A stretch of DNA of 64,000 nucleotides from NCBI RefSeq assembly GCF_001746365.1, contig NZ_MJAJ01000001.1:7182-71181 (forward strand). Reading direction: 5' to 3'. The translations under genes and the position numbers were made by a program. Source of the DNA: Streptomyces sp. LUP30. GTDB taxonomy: Bacteria > Actinomycetota > Actinomycetes > Streptomycetales > Streptomycetaceae. The notes under the pieces were generated by a model. It saw only the letters and a list, made by a program, of their open reading frames with translations. It had not been told where the DNA came from and searched no databases. Below are positions 34,089 to 42,492 of this stretch, piece after piece; positions within the stretch are counted from its first letter, which is position 1; every line of letters starts with the position of its first letter.

Positions 34089-34921
34089 GCGCCCCGACCA
34101 TCGGCAGCCTGCGCGTGAATGGCGCGACCCTGTACTACGAAGTGCGTGGCCAGGGACCGCTCCTGCTGCTGATACCCGGAGGGGCGGGCGACACGACCTC
34201 CTACGACGGCATCGCAGACGACCTGGCCGCCGAATACACGGTCGCGACCTACGACCCGCGCGGCATGTCCCGCAGCACGCTGCACGACCCCGAGGCCGAG
34301 CAGCACGTGGCCGAACACGCCGACGACGCGTTCCGGATGCTCGAACTGCTGTCTCCCGATGAGCCCGCCCGGGTGTTCGGCTCCAGCTCGGGCGCGATCG
34401 CCGCCCTGCACCTGCTCACCGCCCATCCCGAACGCATCGAACGCCTTGTGGCACACGAGCCGCCGCTAGTTGAGGTCCTGCCGGACGCCTCCGAACATCG
34501 CGCGCTCATCGCACACGTGCATGAGACCCTCCGCACAGAGGGGCTCATGCCGGCGATGGCTGTGTTCGCTGCGGGTCTGAAGAAGGACGGCGACGCCACC
34601 GAGACGAAGGTCGAGCTCAAGCTTCCGCCGCAGGCAGCGGCACGGGCCGAGCGGACAATGGCCAACCTGCCCTACTTCGTCGGGCACATCGTGCCCAGCT
34701 TCATGTCCTACGCCCCTGACATCCACCGGCTGGAGGCGCTGTCGGACCGGCTCGTGCTCGCCTGCGGCCAGGACTCACGTGGCGAGTTGCCCTACCGTCC
34801 TGCGGCTCTCCTGGCCGAGCGTCTCGGCACGGAACTCCAGCACTATCCAGGCGGGCACACCGGCCTGACCACGCACCCAGCCGAGTTCGGCGAACGCCTT
34901 CGGAAGGCCTTCCGCGCCTAG
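34085..34921 (+). CDS. Alpha/beta hydrolase
   Basis: A 278-aa enzyme whose ATG overlaps the TetR stop. The fold markers are in order: oxyanion region LLLLIPGGAGDTTSYDG, the DPRGMSRST loop, the nucleophile elbow FGSSSGAIAA with the second serine of GSSSG as nucleophile, and a late histidine in HYPGGHTGLTTHP. No signal peptide. It belongs to the broad esterase/hydrolase group and its substrate cannot be predicted. Control by the preceding TetR suggests an inducible detoxification or catabolic step. A 17-bp hairpin follows 38 bases after the stop. Confidence 0.85.
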   Translation: MSAPTIGSLRVNGATLYYEVRGQGPLLLLIPGGAGDTTSYDGIADDLAAEYTVATYDPRGMSRSTLHDPEAEQHVAEHADDAFRMLELLSPDEPARVFGSSSGAIAALHLLTAHPERIERLVAHEPPLVEVLPDASEHRALIAHVHETLRTEGLMPAMAVFAAGLKKDGDATETKVELKLPPQAAARAERTMANLPYFVGHIVPSFMSYAPDIHRLEALSDRLVLACGQDSRGELPYRPAALLAERLGTELQHYPGGHTGLTTHPAEFGERLRKAFRA

Positions 34922-34959
34922 ACTCGGGCCGTACATGGCGAAATCCTCGCGGCCGGTGT

Positions 34960-34997
34960 CATGCTGATCCGCTGCCTTTGGGCAGCGGATCAGCATG
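34960..34997 (+). terminator. Perfect 17-bp hairpin after the hydrolase gene
   Basis: Arms of 17 matching bases (34960-34976 and 34981-34997) around a TTTG loop, with no mismatch. Its position between convergent units (hydrolase on plus, istB scrap on minus) fits a factor-independent terminator. There is no T-run. Confidence 0.75.
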
Positions 34998-35007
34998 GGG
35001 CTCCAGT

Positions 35008-35262
35008 TCAGTTCGCTTCAGCGTGCTCGGCGCGTGCTCGGGTGCTGGCGAGACGGTATGAGTCGGTGCCGGTCTCGATGATGGTGCCGTTGAAGGTGAG
35101 CCGGTCGACGATGGCCGCGCAGTGGCGGGGGTCGGTGAAGGTCTTGGTCCAGCCGCCGAACGATTCGTTGGAGGCGATGGCGACGCTGTTCTTCTCCTCG
35201 CGTTCGGTCAGCACCTGGAAGAGGAGTTCGGCGCCGTGGCGGTCGAGTTCCATGTAGCCGAG
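35008..35262 (-). pseudogene. istB: IS21-family IstB C-terminal scrap
   Basis: Reading leftward: ELGYMELDRHGAELLFQVL, then REEKNSVAIASNESFGGW and RLTFNGTIIETGTDSYRL. This is the C-terminal part of the IstB helper ATPase of IS21 elements, after the Walker motifs. The upstream part with the ATP-binding site and all of istA are missing. The scrap ends within six bases of the tpg start codon, so an IS21 deletion event has trimmed the DNA right in front of tpg. Confidence 0.8.
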
Positions 35263-35267
35263 CTCCC

Positions 35268-35825
35268 GTGGCAGAGATCGAGGACGCCATCGAGCGCGCC
35301 GACCGCGAAGCGTTCACCCGTCAGCCGCCCAAGACGCTCAAGGGCCAGATCGGCTACCTGATCAAGCAGCTCAAGACGACCCGGGCCGTCGCCGAGGAGA
35401 TCGGCGTCAGCCAGCGGTCGGTGGAGCGCTACCGCAAAGGCCAGCGCAAGCACCCGCCAAAGGCCATCGCCGACCGGATCGACGACGCCGTACGGGCACG
35501 GTGGCAGCCCCAGGTCCGCAAACGCCGACAGAAACAGGCGGCCACCGCGACCGGGATCACGGTGGAGACCAGGGCCCGCTTCGGGTACACCGCACCCATC
35601 GGCACCACCGACGACGGACGCTTCCGACGCCTCACCGTCCACCTCCCCCCCACCTACGCACAACGCCTCTTCCACGCCCGCAACACCGGCGCCAGCGACC
35701 AGCAGATGCGCCAGATCATCGCCGAAGGACTCAAAGAGATCTACTTCCAAGACGGCGGCAGCCGCGCCTTGGGGCTCTCCGACGTGACCCTCAACGACAT
35801 CGACTACCTCGACCTCGACGACTAA
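35268..35825 (+). CDS. tpg: Telomere terminal protein Tpg, complete
   Basis: A 185-aa protein from GTG (MAEIEDAIERADREAFTR) ending NDIDYLDLDD. It has the full Tpg layout: an N-terminal helix-turn-helix (TRAVAEEIGVSQRSVERYRK), a basic linker with RWQPQVRKRRQKQAA, the ARFGYTAPIGTTDDGRFRR segment and the C-terminal LHLPP-like and YFQDGG blocks. Tpg is the covalently bound primer protein of Streptomyces telomeres, usually encoded after tap; no tap gene is in the window. The ribosome-binding region has been replaced by an istB scrap up to position 35262, so its native promoter may be lost. Confidence 0.9.
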   Translation: MAEIEDAIERADREAFTRQPPKTLKGQIGYLIKQLKTTRAVAEEIGVSQRSVERYRKGQRKHPPKAIADRIDDAVRARWQPQVRKRRQKQAATATGITVETRARFGYTAPIGTTDDGRFRRLTVHLPPTYAQRLFHARNTGASDQQMRQIIAEGLKEIYFQDGGSRALGLSDVTLNDIDYLDLDD

Positions 35826-35858
35826 CCCCAGAGCCGGCCGGGTGCACAGCATCCCTCT

Positions 35859-36951
35859 TGTGACTGAGCGCGATAGTTGGCGGCTGAGCTCGACAGTTGG
35901 CGGAGTGCCAGGGCTCCTCATGGGCAGGTGGGAAGGTGGCGTAGCGCGGACCAGGCCCCGGAGCGAAAGGGTCGTTTCGTGTTCGAGGAATTCGCCACCA
36001 GGACGGTGCGCACCAGTGAGGCGTCCGTCTTCGTTCGGTACGGGGGCGAGGGCCCGCCTCTCCTGTTGTTGCATGGCCACCCGCGCACGTCGGCGACCTG
36101 GCACCGGGTCGCGCCCGTCCTGGTGCGGCGCGGTTTCAGCGTCGTCTGCCCCGACCTGCGCGGGTACGGGCGCTCCCGCGGCCCGGCGCCCGCTTTGGAT
36201 CATGTCCCGCACTCCAAGCGCGCCGTGGCGAAGGACATGGTCGAGGTCATGCAGACGCTCGGGCACCAGCGCTTCGGTCTCATCGGCCACGATCGGGGGG
36301 TTGCCGTGGCGCTCCGCCTGGTGCTGGACCACCCCTCCGCGGTGACCCGGGTGGCGTTCCTGGACGGCCTGCCCCTGAGCGAGCACCTGACCCGTGCGGA
36401 TGCCCGGTTCGCCACCGCGTGGTGGCACTGGTTCTTCTTCGCCCAGCCGGAGATCCCCGAACGCGTCATCAACGCCGATCCCGACGCCTGGTACCGCGGC
36501 GACCCCGAAGCCATGGGGCAGGAAAATCACGACGAGTGGCGGACCGCCACCCGCAATCCAGACGTTGTCCGCGCCATGCTGGAGGACTACCGCGCCGGGC
36601 TCACCGTGGACCGCCAACACGAGGAGGCGGACCGCGCCCGAGGCGCGCGGATCGACTGCCCGGTCCTGGTCCTGTGGTCGCTACGAGACGACCTGGAGGA
36701 CCTGTACGGCGACCCGCGCACCATCTGGCGCGACTGGGCCGACGACGTCCGGGGCCACGGCATCGACGCCGGCCACCATGTGGCCGAGGAAGCCCCCGGC
36801 CCGCTCTCCGCCACCCTGGGCGACTTCTTCAACGGCTGACGCTGGCTCGCTCCGCCGCCGGAGAGGCCTGCGTCCCCCATGGCCGAGGAACTGTCCGAGA
36901 ACCTTCAGCACCACAGTTGGCGAAAGCCGCCAATTGTGGTGCTCAGTCACA
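35859..36951. mobile_element. Passenger element bounded by inverted repeats, no transposase
   Basis: The left end starts TGTGACTGAGCGCGATAG and the right end, read inward on the other strand, starts TGTGACTGAGCACCACA. Over 25 bases, 20 match. The pentamer CCTCT lies directly outside both ends (35854-35858 and 36952-36956), as expected for a 5-bp target duplication. The only gene inside is the dehalogenase-like hydrolase. The right end also contains a 16-bp hairpin (36907-36943). A forward copy of the same end begins again at 36957, so a composite of neighbouring elements is the alternative reading. Confidence 0.6.
35979..36839 (+). CDS. Haloacetate-dehalogenase-like alpha/beta hydrolase
   Basis: A 286-aa enzyme from GTG. 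The elbow reads [11 protein letters not shown], so the nucleophile is D105, not serine, as in haloalkane/haloacetate dehalogenases and epoxide hydrolases. The H150-W151 pair in [17 protein letters not shown] corresponds to the halide-binding pair of fluoroacetate dehalogenases. The base histidine lies in [11 protein letters not shown] (H266). HGHPRT near residue 32 is the oxyanion loop of the same subfamily. The cytoplasmic enzyme probably cleaves C-halogen or epoxide bonds. It is the sole cargo of the inverted-repeat element and lacks a neighbouring regulator. Confidence 0.75.
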   Translation: MFEEFATRTVRTSEASVFVRYGGEGPPLLLLHGHPRTSATWHRVAPVLVRRGFSVVCPDLRGYGRSRGPAPALDHVPHSKRAVAKDMVEVMQTLGHQRFGLIGHDRGVAVALRLVLDHPSAVTRVAFLDGLPLSEHLTRADARFATAWWHWFFFAQPEIPERVINADPDAWYRGDPEAMGQENHDEWRTATRNPDVVRAMLEDYRAGLTVDRQHEEADRARGARIDCPVLVLWSLRDDLEDLYGDPRTIWRDWADDVRGHGIDAGHHVAEEAPGPLSATLGDFFNG

Positions 36952-36956
36952 CCTCT

Positions 36957-37012
36957 TGTGACTCAGCGCTTCAGTTGGCGGGTGAGCGCTTCAGTTGGCG
37001 AGTCGGTTCGCG
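36957..37012. repeat. Further copy of the TGTGACT..AGCGC transposon end
   Basis: About 50 bases match the left end of the passenger element in direct orientation (41 of 50), including the doubled AGTTGGCG motif. It is followed by the truncated tail of an unknown membrane-protein frame on the minus strand (36991-37128: a single hydrophobic helix) and then the Tn3 remnant. It probably marks the end of a second, mostly deleted element. Confidence 0.55.
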
Positions 37013-37128
37013 GAGACCAGCCACCGCCAGCGTCGACGCTCCGTGACGAGGGTGGCGGCGACCAGCAGGGTCACGGGGGCCGCCGCCCAGGCGGGCCAGG
37101 CCAGCCACGAGGAGATCACGGTCGCGGC

Positions 37129-37665
37129 GAGCTGGAGCAGGTCCTGCGCCGCTTCACGCGCGGCGGGCCCAAGCACCCCACCTACCGCGCGATCGAGGAA
37201 CTTGGGCGGGCGGTGCGTACGGCGTTCATCTGTGACTACCTCGCCGACGCCGACCTGCGCCGCGAGATCAACGACGGCCTCCAGGTCGTGGAGAACTGGA
37301 ACTCCGCCAACCACGACCTGTTCTACGGCAAGGACGGCGACCTGACCGGCTCCGACAAGGAGTCCCAGGAGGTCTCCATGCTCGCCCTGCACCTGCTCCA
37401 GTCCGCTCTGGTGCACCTCAACACCCTGCTGCTTCAGGACATCCTGAGCGAGGAGAAGTGGCAGAAGCGGCTCACCGACGCCGACCGACGGGCCCTGTCC
37501 CCGCTGTTCTGGACCCGCGTGAACCCCTACGGTCGGTTCGAGCTGGACATGAACTCACACCTCGCCCTCGCCGCCAGGACGTCCATGGTCCCCGGCCCTC
37601 GCACCGTGCCCGAGGCGGAAGCCGCCCGATCGGCGGCGGACAGTGGGTCCGGGTCGGCATCCTGA
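37129..37665 (+). pseudogene. Tn3-family transposase C-terminal remnant
   Basis: The frame reads [60 protein letters not shown] and [18 protein letters not shown]. This is the last quarter of Tn3 transposases including the conserved final acidic block. A complete enzyme has nearly 1000 residues; here about 180 remain. The 5' side joins directly to unrelated sequence at about 37128. No 38-bp terminal repeat was recognised after it. Confidence 0.75.
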
Positions 37666-37773
37666 AGACCCGCCCGCCCGGCGTCAATCCCGATCGGCTG
37701 GATCGTTGACCGGGTGAGGCGCCGGGCCGGGGAGCGGCCCCAAGCCACCGTGCTCGCGGACGGCTCGATTCGG

Positions 37774-38610
37774 CTACGCGTCGCGCCTGTGCAGCAGCAG
37801 GCTGCCGACCAGCAGCGCGGCCGCGGCCCACGTGGCGAGCACGCCCAGGCCGGCCCATGGGCCGATGGGCAGCTCGTGCAGATGGACGGTGGCTTGGATC
37901 GCGAGCCCGGCGGTCATGGGCGAGATCTGCTGGAGGTGGCGCTGCCACTCCGGGTCGTTGACCACCCGCGTGACGACCGGGAAGAGGTAGAGCAGCCCGA
38001 GCACGATCCCGATGGCGCTCGCCGCCTCCCGTACCGCGGTCGCCACGCCGAGGCCGAGCAGGGCGATGAGGACGAGGTAGAGGACCGAGCCCACGGCCGC
38101 GCGCAGGGTCGGGCCGTCGGCCAAGGAGAGCGGAGCATAGTCGTGCGCCTCGGTGAATCCGTTGCCGGGCAGGATGTAGTGGCCGGCGAGGAGGGAGACC
38201 AGGATGGCAGCCGTCCCAAAGGCGAGGACGACCGTGGTGAGGATCGTCGCCTTGGCGGTAAGGACGGTGATCCGGTTCGGCACCGCCATGAGCGTGGTGC
38301 GGATCATCCCAGTGCCGTACTCGCCGCTGACGGCCAGCACCGCGAAGACGGCGATGACCGCCTGCCCGACGGTGACGCCGGTCAGGGCGAGCTTGACGGC
38401 GTCCTGGCCGCACCCCGCGTCCGGGCACTTCACGGCCTTGGCCGTGCCGCAGCCGACGGCCACGGTCAGCGCGACGGCGAGCAGGAGCAACCAGCCCATG
38501 TCCCCTGCGGTGCGCAGCTTCGTCCACTCCGCGTGCAGGGCGCGGGCGAAGTCCCCTCGCCACGCGCCGTCCGCCGTGCTCATGAGTCGTGCACCGCTCA
38601 GGAAACTCAT
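37774..38610 (-). CDS. ABC transporter permease (ABC-2 type), second subunit
   Basis: A 278-aa membrane protein from ATG with GGGAGGG eight bases upstream, overlapping the previous permease stop by four bases. After a short cytoplasmic start (FARALHAEWTKLRTAGD) it has six hydrophobic segments, among them LLLLAVALTVAVG, AVIAVFAVLAVS and ALLVGSLLLH, and the SGEYGTGMIRTTL motif typical of ABC-2 permeases of the lantibiotic-immunity/NatB kind. With the companion permease and the ATPase it should form an exporter in the cytoplasmic membrane. Controlled most likely by the divergent two-component system. Confidence 0.85.
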   Translation of the reverse strand: MSFLSGARLMSTADGAWRGDFARALHAEWTKLRTAGDMGWLLLLAVALTVAVGCGTAKAVKCPDAGCGQDAVKLALTGVTVGQAVIAVFAVLAVSGEYGTGMIRTTLMAVPNRITVLTAKATILTTVVLAFGTAAILVSLLAGHYILPGNGFTEAHDYAPLSLADGPTLRAAVGSVLYLVLIALLGLGVATAVREAASAIGIVLGLLYLFPVVTRVVNDPEWQRHLQQISPMTAGLAIQATVHLHELPIGPWAGLGVLATWAAAALLVGSLLLHRRDA

Positions 38611-40169
38611 ACGTCCCTCCCGCGCAGCCGCAGCACGGCCAGACCGAAGGCGAGCGCGGCGTATCCGCACAGCACGGCGAGGCCGGCCCATGGCGCCAGC
38701 GGGTAGTAGCCGGTCGACGGCTCGTACACGCTGAGCACCTGTGCGTACTGCGGGAGAGTCTGCTGGATGGCGAAGCCCGCAGCCGGGGTCACCCGCAGCA
38801 GCCACTCCGAGACGCCCGGGGGCAGTACGCCGGAGGTGGCAAGCAGGAAGGGCAGCACGATCGACGCGATGACCAGGGCGACCGCAGTGCCGCTGCGCCG
38901 CAGCAGGGCACCGACACCGACGGCGAGCACGGCGGCGGCTGCGCAGAGCAGGCCGGTTCCGACCATGACGCGCGCTTCGGTGGCCGACGTGACGGGGAAG
39001 ACATGGAAGCCCCTGCCACGCGCGCTGCGTTCCCCGATGGGAATGGTGATCGCGGCGGCGACCAGGCCGATGGCGAACGCGACGCCCCCGGCCACCAGCG
39101 CCTTGGCACCAAGCACCCGGCCCCGCAGGGGAGTTGCCGCCATGGTCGTACGCAGCAGACCGCGCCGGTACTCGCCAGTGATGAACACCGTGCCCACGGT
39201 GATCACCACGACCAGCCCGGCGAATGTGCCGACGAGGAAGTTCTCGACGGAGAAACCGACGCCCATGGCTGGCCCGCCGACGACCGGTGCGATGTCACCG
39301 GCCCCGGTCACGGTGAACCCGCCGCCGTCGGTCTGGGCGAAGCCGCCCTTGGTGGTGTTCGTGTAGCTGCCGGAGGTGCCCGCGTCGCCGCCCACCTGTG
39401 TGCCGCGCCACGCCCCCTGGGACCAGTCGCCGGTGAGAGCGGGGCGGCCGAAGGTGCCGGTGGCCACGGCGGGACTGAAGCCCGCGCCCGCCGCTGTGTC
39501 CTGCTTCGCCTCCGGTGACGTCGCGAAGAGCCCGGCCTGCACGGGGCGCGCAAGCCCAGGCAGCTTCGCATGGCCGACCTTGGTCCAGTGGGAGCCGTCG
39601 GTGGAGGTGTAACCGGTGAGGCTGTCGCCGGAGCGGACCAGGCGCAGCCAACGCGGGGACTCCTGGGTGACCTTGCCGGAAGGGCCCGCCGTGTCGTGCG
39701 TGTAGTCGTACTGCATGCGCACGCCGTGGCCGCCGGTGGCCATGACCGCCGCGTACGGGGATCCCTGGGTGAGGCTTTCCTTCAAGATGATCCCTGTCTT
39801 CGCCCAGGGCTGGGCGCTCTGTGCTGTCTTGCCGGTCCCGGTGTCGGCCACACCGGTCAGGGACCGCAGGGGAACGGTGAGGGCGCCGTCGCCGGTGAGT
39901 GTCCTGTGGACGAAGTAAAAACTGTCGTTGACGGCCTCGCCGCCGGTGCCCTTCGGGTACGAGGCGGAGTCGGCGCCGCCCCCGCCGGGGGCGGGGGCGG
40001 CCGTTCCGAGCAAGCCGACCACGATCGTCGCCAGGAGCGCCCCCGCCATGGCGAGGACCCAGCCGCGTACCGTACGGAACTTCGTCCACTCGGCGTACAG
40101 CGTCCTGAGGAACCCGCTCGGCTCAGCGCGCCTCGTGGCCGGGGGGCGAAGAGTGAGGGTGGCTGTCAT
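38607..40169 (-). CDS. ABC-2 permease with a large extracytoplasmic ConA-like domain
   Basis: A 520-aa permease. The first helix (VLAMAGALLATIVVGLLG) is followed by about 200 residues outside the membrane. These carry WAKTGIILKESL, SPRWLRLVRSGDSLTGYTST and DGSHWTKVGHAKL, the pattern of DUF1349/concanavalin-A-like lectin domains. Five further helices and the ITGEYRRGLLRTTMAATPLR motif follow. Permeases of this class seldom carry an inserted lectin-like domain between helices 1 and 2. It may sense or bind a glycan or peptide substrate at the cell surface. Starts and stops overlap those of the ATPase and the second permease, so all three are one operon. Confidence 0.8.
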   Translation of the reverse strand: MTATLTLRPPATRRAEPSGFLRTLYAEWTKFRTVRGWVLAMAGALLATIVVGLLGTAAPAPGGGGADSASYPKGTGGEAVNDSFYFVHRTLTGDGALTVPLRSLTGVADTGTGKTAQSAQPWAKTGIILKESLTQGSPYAAVMATGGHGVRMQYDYTHDTAGPSGKVTQESPRWLRLVRSGDSLTGYTSTDGSHWTKVGHAKLPGLARPVQAGLFATSPEAKQDTAAGAGFSPAVATGTFGRPALTGDWSQGAWRGTQVGGDAGTSGSYTNTTKGGFAQTDGGGFTVTGAGDIAPVVGGPAMGVGFSVENFLVGTFAGLVVVITVGTVFITGEYRRGLLRTTMAATPLRGRVLGAKALVAGGVAFAIGLVAAAITIPIGERSARGRGFHVFPVTSATEARVMVGTGLLCAAAAVLAVGVGALLRRSGTAVALVIASIVLPFLLATSGVLPPGVSEWLLRVTPAAGFAIQQTLPQYAQVLSVYEPSTGYYPLAPWAGLAVLCGYAALAFGLAVLRLRGRDV

Positions 40170-41113
40170 CGGGTGGCCTCCCCCGCCGAGATGCCCCGGT
40201 ACTCCACCGCGTCCCGGGTGAGCTCCATGTACGCTTCTTCGAGCGTCGCCCTGTGCGCGGACACCTGGGAGAACGGCACCCCGTTCCGGGCAAGCAGGGT
40301 CACGATCTCCTCGTCGGGCAGGCCCGTGACGCCGAGGGTGTCGGGGCCGGTGGCGAGAACGGTGGCGCCTGCGCCGTGCAGGACCTGGGCGGCGCGCGAG
40401 GGCGCGGAGGTACGCAGGGTGACCCGGCCGCCGGATGCCTCGGCGAGCAGCTCGGACACGCTGGTGTCCGCGACGACCCGGCCACGGCCGATCACCACGA
40501 GATGGTCCGCGGTGTCTTGGAGTTCGCTCATCAGGTGACTGGAGACCAGGATGGCGCGGCCCTGCCGGGCCAGCTCCACCAGGAAGCCGCGCATCCAGAC
40601 GATGCCGTCGGGGTCGAGGCCGTTGAAAGGCTCGTCCAGCATGACCACCGGCGGGTCACCGAGCAGCGCCGCCGCGATCCCCAGGCGCTGGCGCATGCCC
40701 AGCGAGAAGCCGCCGGCCTTTCGCCGGGCCGCCGTGCCCAGGCCGGCCTGTTCGATGACCTCGTCCACGCGCCGGGCCAGGACCCCCTGTGAGTGGGCCA
40801 GCCACAGCAGGTGATTACGGGCGGTGCGGCTCGGCTGCAGCGCGGAGGCGTCGAGCAGTGCCCCCAGATGCCGAAGCGGGCGACGCAGGGTGCGGTACGG
40901 CACCCCGTCGACCAGGGCCTTTCCCTCCTCAGCCGCGTCAAGGCCCAGGATCACGCGCATGGTGGTGGACTTGCCCGCGCCGTTCGGGCCGACGAAGCCG
41001 GTCACCCGTCCGGGCCGCACGGTGAACGTCATTCCGTCCAAAGCCAGCTGTGGCCCGAAGCGTTTACGCAGACCGATGACCTCGATCGTCGCCTTCGTAC
41101 TCTCATCGCTCAT
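40166..41113 (-). CDS. ABC transporter ATP-binding protein
   Basis: A 315-aa ATPase; an in-frame GTG nine bases upstream is the alternative start. It shows Walker A GPNGAGKS, signature FSLGMRQR, Walker B VVMLDEP followed by FNGLDPDG, and the switch histidine in LVSSHL. The C-terminal 90 residues form the extension seen in drug and lantibiotic exporters. It energises the two permeases encoded next. The divergent kinase gene starts 119 bases away, so the intergenic region holds promoters for both units. No obvious terminator follows the operon at 37774. Confidence 0.9.
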   Translation of the reverse strand: MSDESTKATIEVIGLRKRFGPQLALDGMTFTVRPGRVTGFVGPNGAGKSTTMRVILGLDAAEEGKALVDGVPYRTLRRPLRHLGALLDASALQPSRTARNHLLWLAHSQGVLARRVDEVIEQAGLGTAARRKAGGFSLGMRQRLGIAAALLGDPPVVMLDEPFNGLDPDGIVWMRGFLVELARQGRAILVSSHLMSELQDTADHLVVIGRGRVVADTSVSELLAEASGGRVTLRTSAPSRAAQVLHGAGATVLATGPDTLGVTGLPDEEIVTLLARNGVPFSQVSAHRATLEEAYMELTRDAVEYRGISAGEATR

Positions 41114-41232
41114 GGGCCCCACTCTGTGACGGAGCGAGTTACAGGGGCCGAACGGCCACTGTCATCTCGCTGTTAGGCGCCTCGGCCTAGCCTGGCCTAG
41201 TACGTGTCCTGGTGCGCCGGCGAGAGGGGAGC

Positions 41233-42492
41233 ATGCGGATGAAATGGGGTCCGCCCCCACGGCTTGCGGGCCTGACCGCCCGGCTCGGCCTGCGCCGTGG
41301 CACTGCCCGCACCCGCTTCACCGCCTTGTACGTGACCCTGTTCCTGCTGTCGGGAACGGCGCTGCTGGCCATCGCGGCCGTGGTGGCATCCGGCGGATCG
41401 CGCTCCAGCCAGACCGCCCCCGATGGCGGCACCGATCAGCCCGTCACTGCGGCACAGGCCCAGGGCCGCATCGACGAGCTCGAGCAACAGCTGGCCCAGG
41501 CGCACGACACCCAGTCCCGGCAGATCGTGATCGGATCCGCCAGCGCCCTCGGCGTCATGGCGGTGATCTCGGTCGGCCTCGGCTGGTTCGTCGCCGGCCG
41601 GGTGCTGCGCCCGCTGCGCGTGATGACAGCGGCCACCCGCCGGATCACCGCCGACAGCCTGCACGAACGCCTGGCCATCGGCGGCCCCGCCGACGAGGTG
41701 AAGGACCTCGCCGACACCATCGACGACCTCCTCGGCCGCCTGGAGGGCTCCTTCGACGCCCAGCGCCTCTTCGTCGCCAATGCCTCCCACGAGCTGCGCA
41801 CCCCACTCACCACGATGCGGGCCTCCCTGGATGTGGCCCTCGCCAAGCCGGGCCCGGTACCCGAGACCACGGCCACGCTGGCCGCCCGGTTGCGCGCCGA
41901 ACTCGACCAGGTGGACCGGCTGCTGGAGAGTTTCCTCGTCCTGGCTCGCACCCAGCATGGTGAGTTCACCGACTCGGCGCGCCTCGCCCTCGGCCAACTC
42001 GCGCTGACCGCCCTCACCGGACGGGCAAAGGACATCGCGGCCAAGGGCCTGACCGTGCGTGAAAACCGGATCGACGACTCCGCGTGGGTGTGGGGCAGCC
42101 AGACGCTGCTGCGCCGCGTAGCCGACAACGTGGTCGACAACGCGATCGCGCACAACGACCCCGGGGGCTGGATCAGTGTCGCGGTACGGGCCGAAGGAGA
42201 CGACGCAGGCGCAGTGTCCCTCGTCATCGAGTCCAGCGGACCGGTCCTCGACCAGCGGCGGGTGGCGGACCTCGCGCAGCCCTTCCGCCGCCTTGGCGCC
42301 GACCGGACCGGCACCGGCCAGGGCAGCGGCCTCGGCCTCTCCATCGTCGCGGCCATCACCCAGGCCCACCACGGCACCCTGGACCTGCGCGCCCGCCCCG
42401 ACGGCGGCCTGCGCGTCACCATCACCCTCCCCCATACGGACGGCAGGGCGACGGCGGAAGCCCCCAACACAGAGACGGGCGTGGCGCATTGA
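41233..42492 (+). CDS. Sensor histidine kinase
   Basis: A 419-aa kinase from ATG with GAGAGGGGA close upstream. Two membrane helices (VTLFLLSGTALLAIAAVV and AMG-like IVIGSASALGVMAVISVGLG) enclose an outside loop of only about 60 residues with a QGRIDELEQQLAQAH helix. A HAMP region leads to the H-box ASHELRTPLTT (H186), then N-box NVVDNAIAHND and G-boxes GTGQGSGLGLSIV. The short sensing loop fits kinases that depend on a partner transporter. Its stop overlaps the regulator start by four bases (TTGA). It is divergent from the ABC exporter operon. Confidence 0.9.
   Translation: MRMKWGPPPRLAGLTARLGLRRGTARTRFTALYVTLFLLSGTALLAIAAVVASGGSRSSQTAPDGGTDQPVTAAQAQGRIDELEQQLAQAHDTQSRQIVIGSASALGVMAVISVGLGWFVAGRVLRPLRVMTAATRRITADSLHERLAIGGPADEVKDLADTIDDLLGRLEGSFDAQRLFVANASHELRTPLTTMRASLDVALAKPGPVPETTATLAARLRAELDQVDRLLESFLVLARTQHGEFTDSARLALGQLALTALTGRAKDIAAKGLTVRENRIDDSAWVWGSQTLLRRVADNVVDNAIAHNDPGGWISVAVRAEGDDAGAVSLVIESSGPVLDQRRVADLAQPFRRLGADRTGTGQGSGLGLSIVAAITQAHHGTLDLRARPDGGLRVTITLPHTDGRATAEAPNTETGVAH

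Noticed and set aside
34960..36943. Telomere-like palindromes near tpg
   Set aside because: The hairpins at 34960-34997 and 36907-36943 lack the GCA-loop palindrome series of Streptomyces telomeres and are better explained as a terminator and a transposon end.
36991..37128. Minus-strand membrane-protein gene
   Set aside because: Only one hydrophobic helix remains and its stop codon lies inside a transposon end repeat, so it is a truncated scrap.
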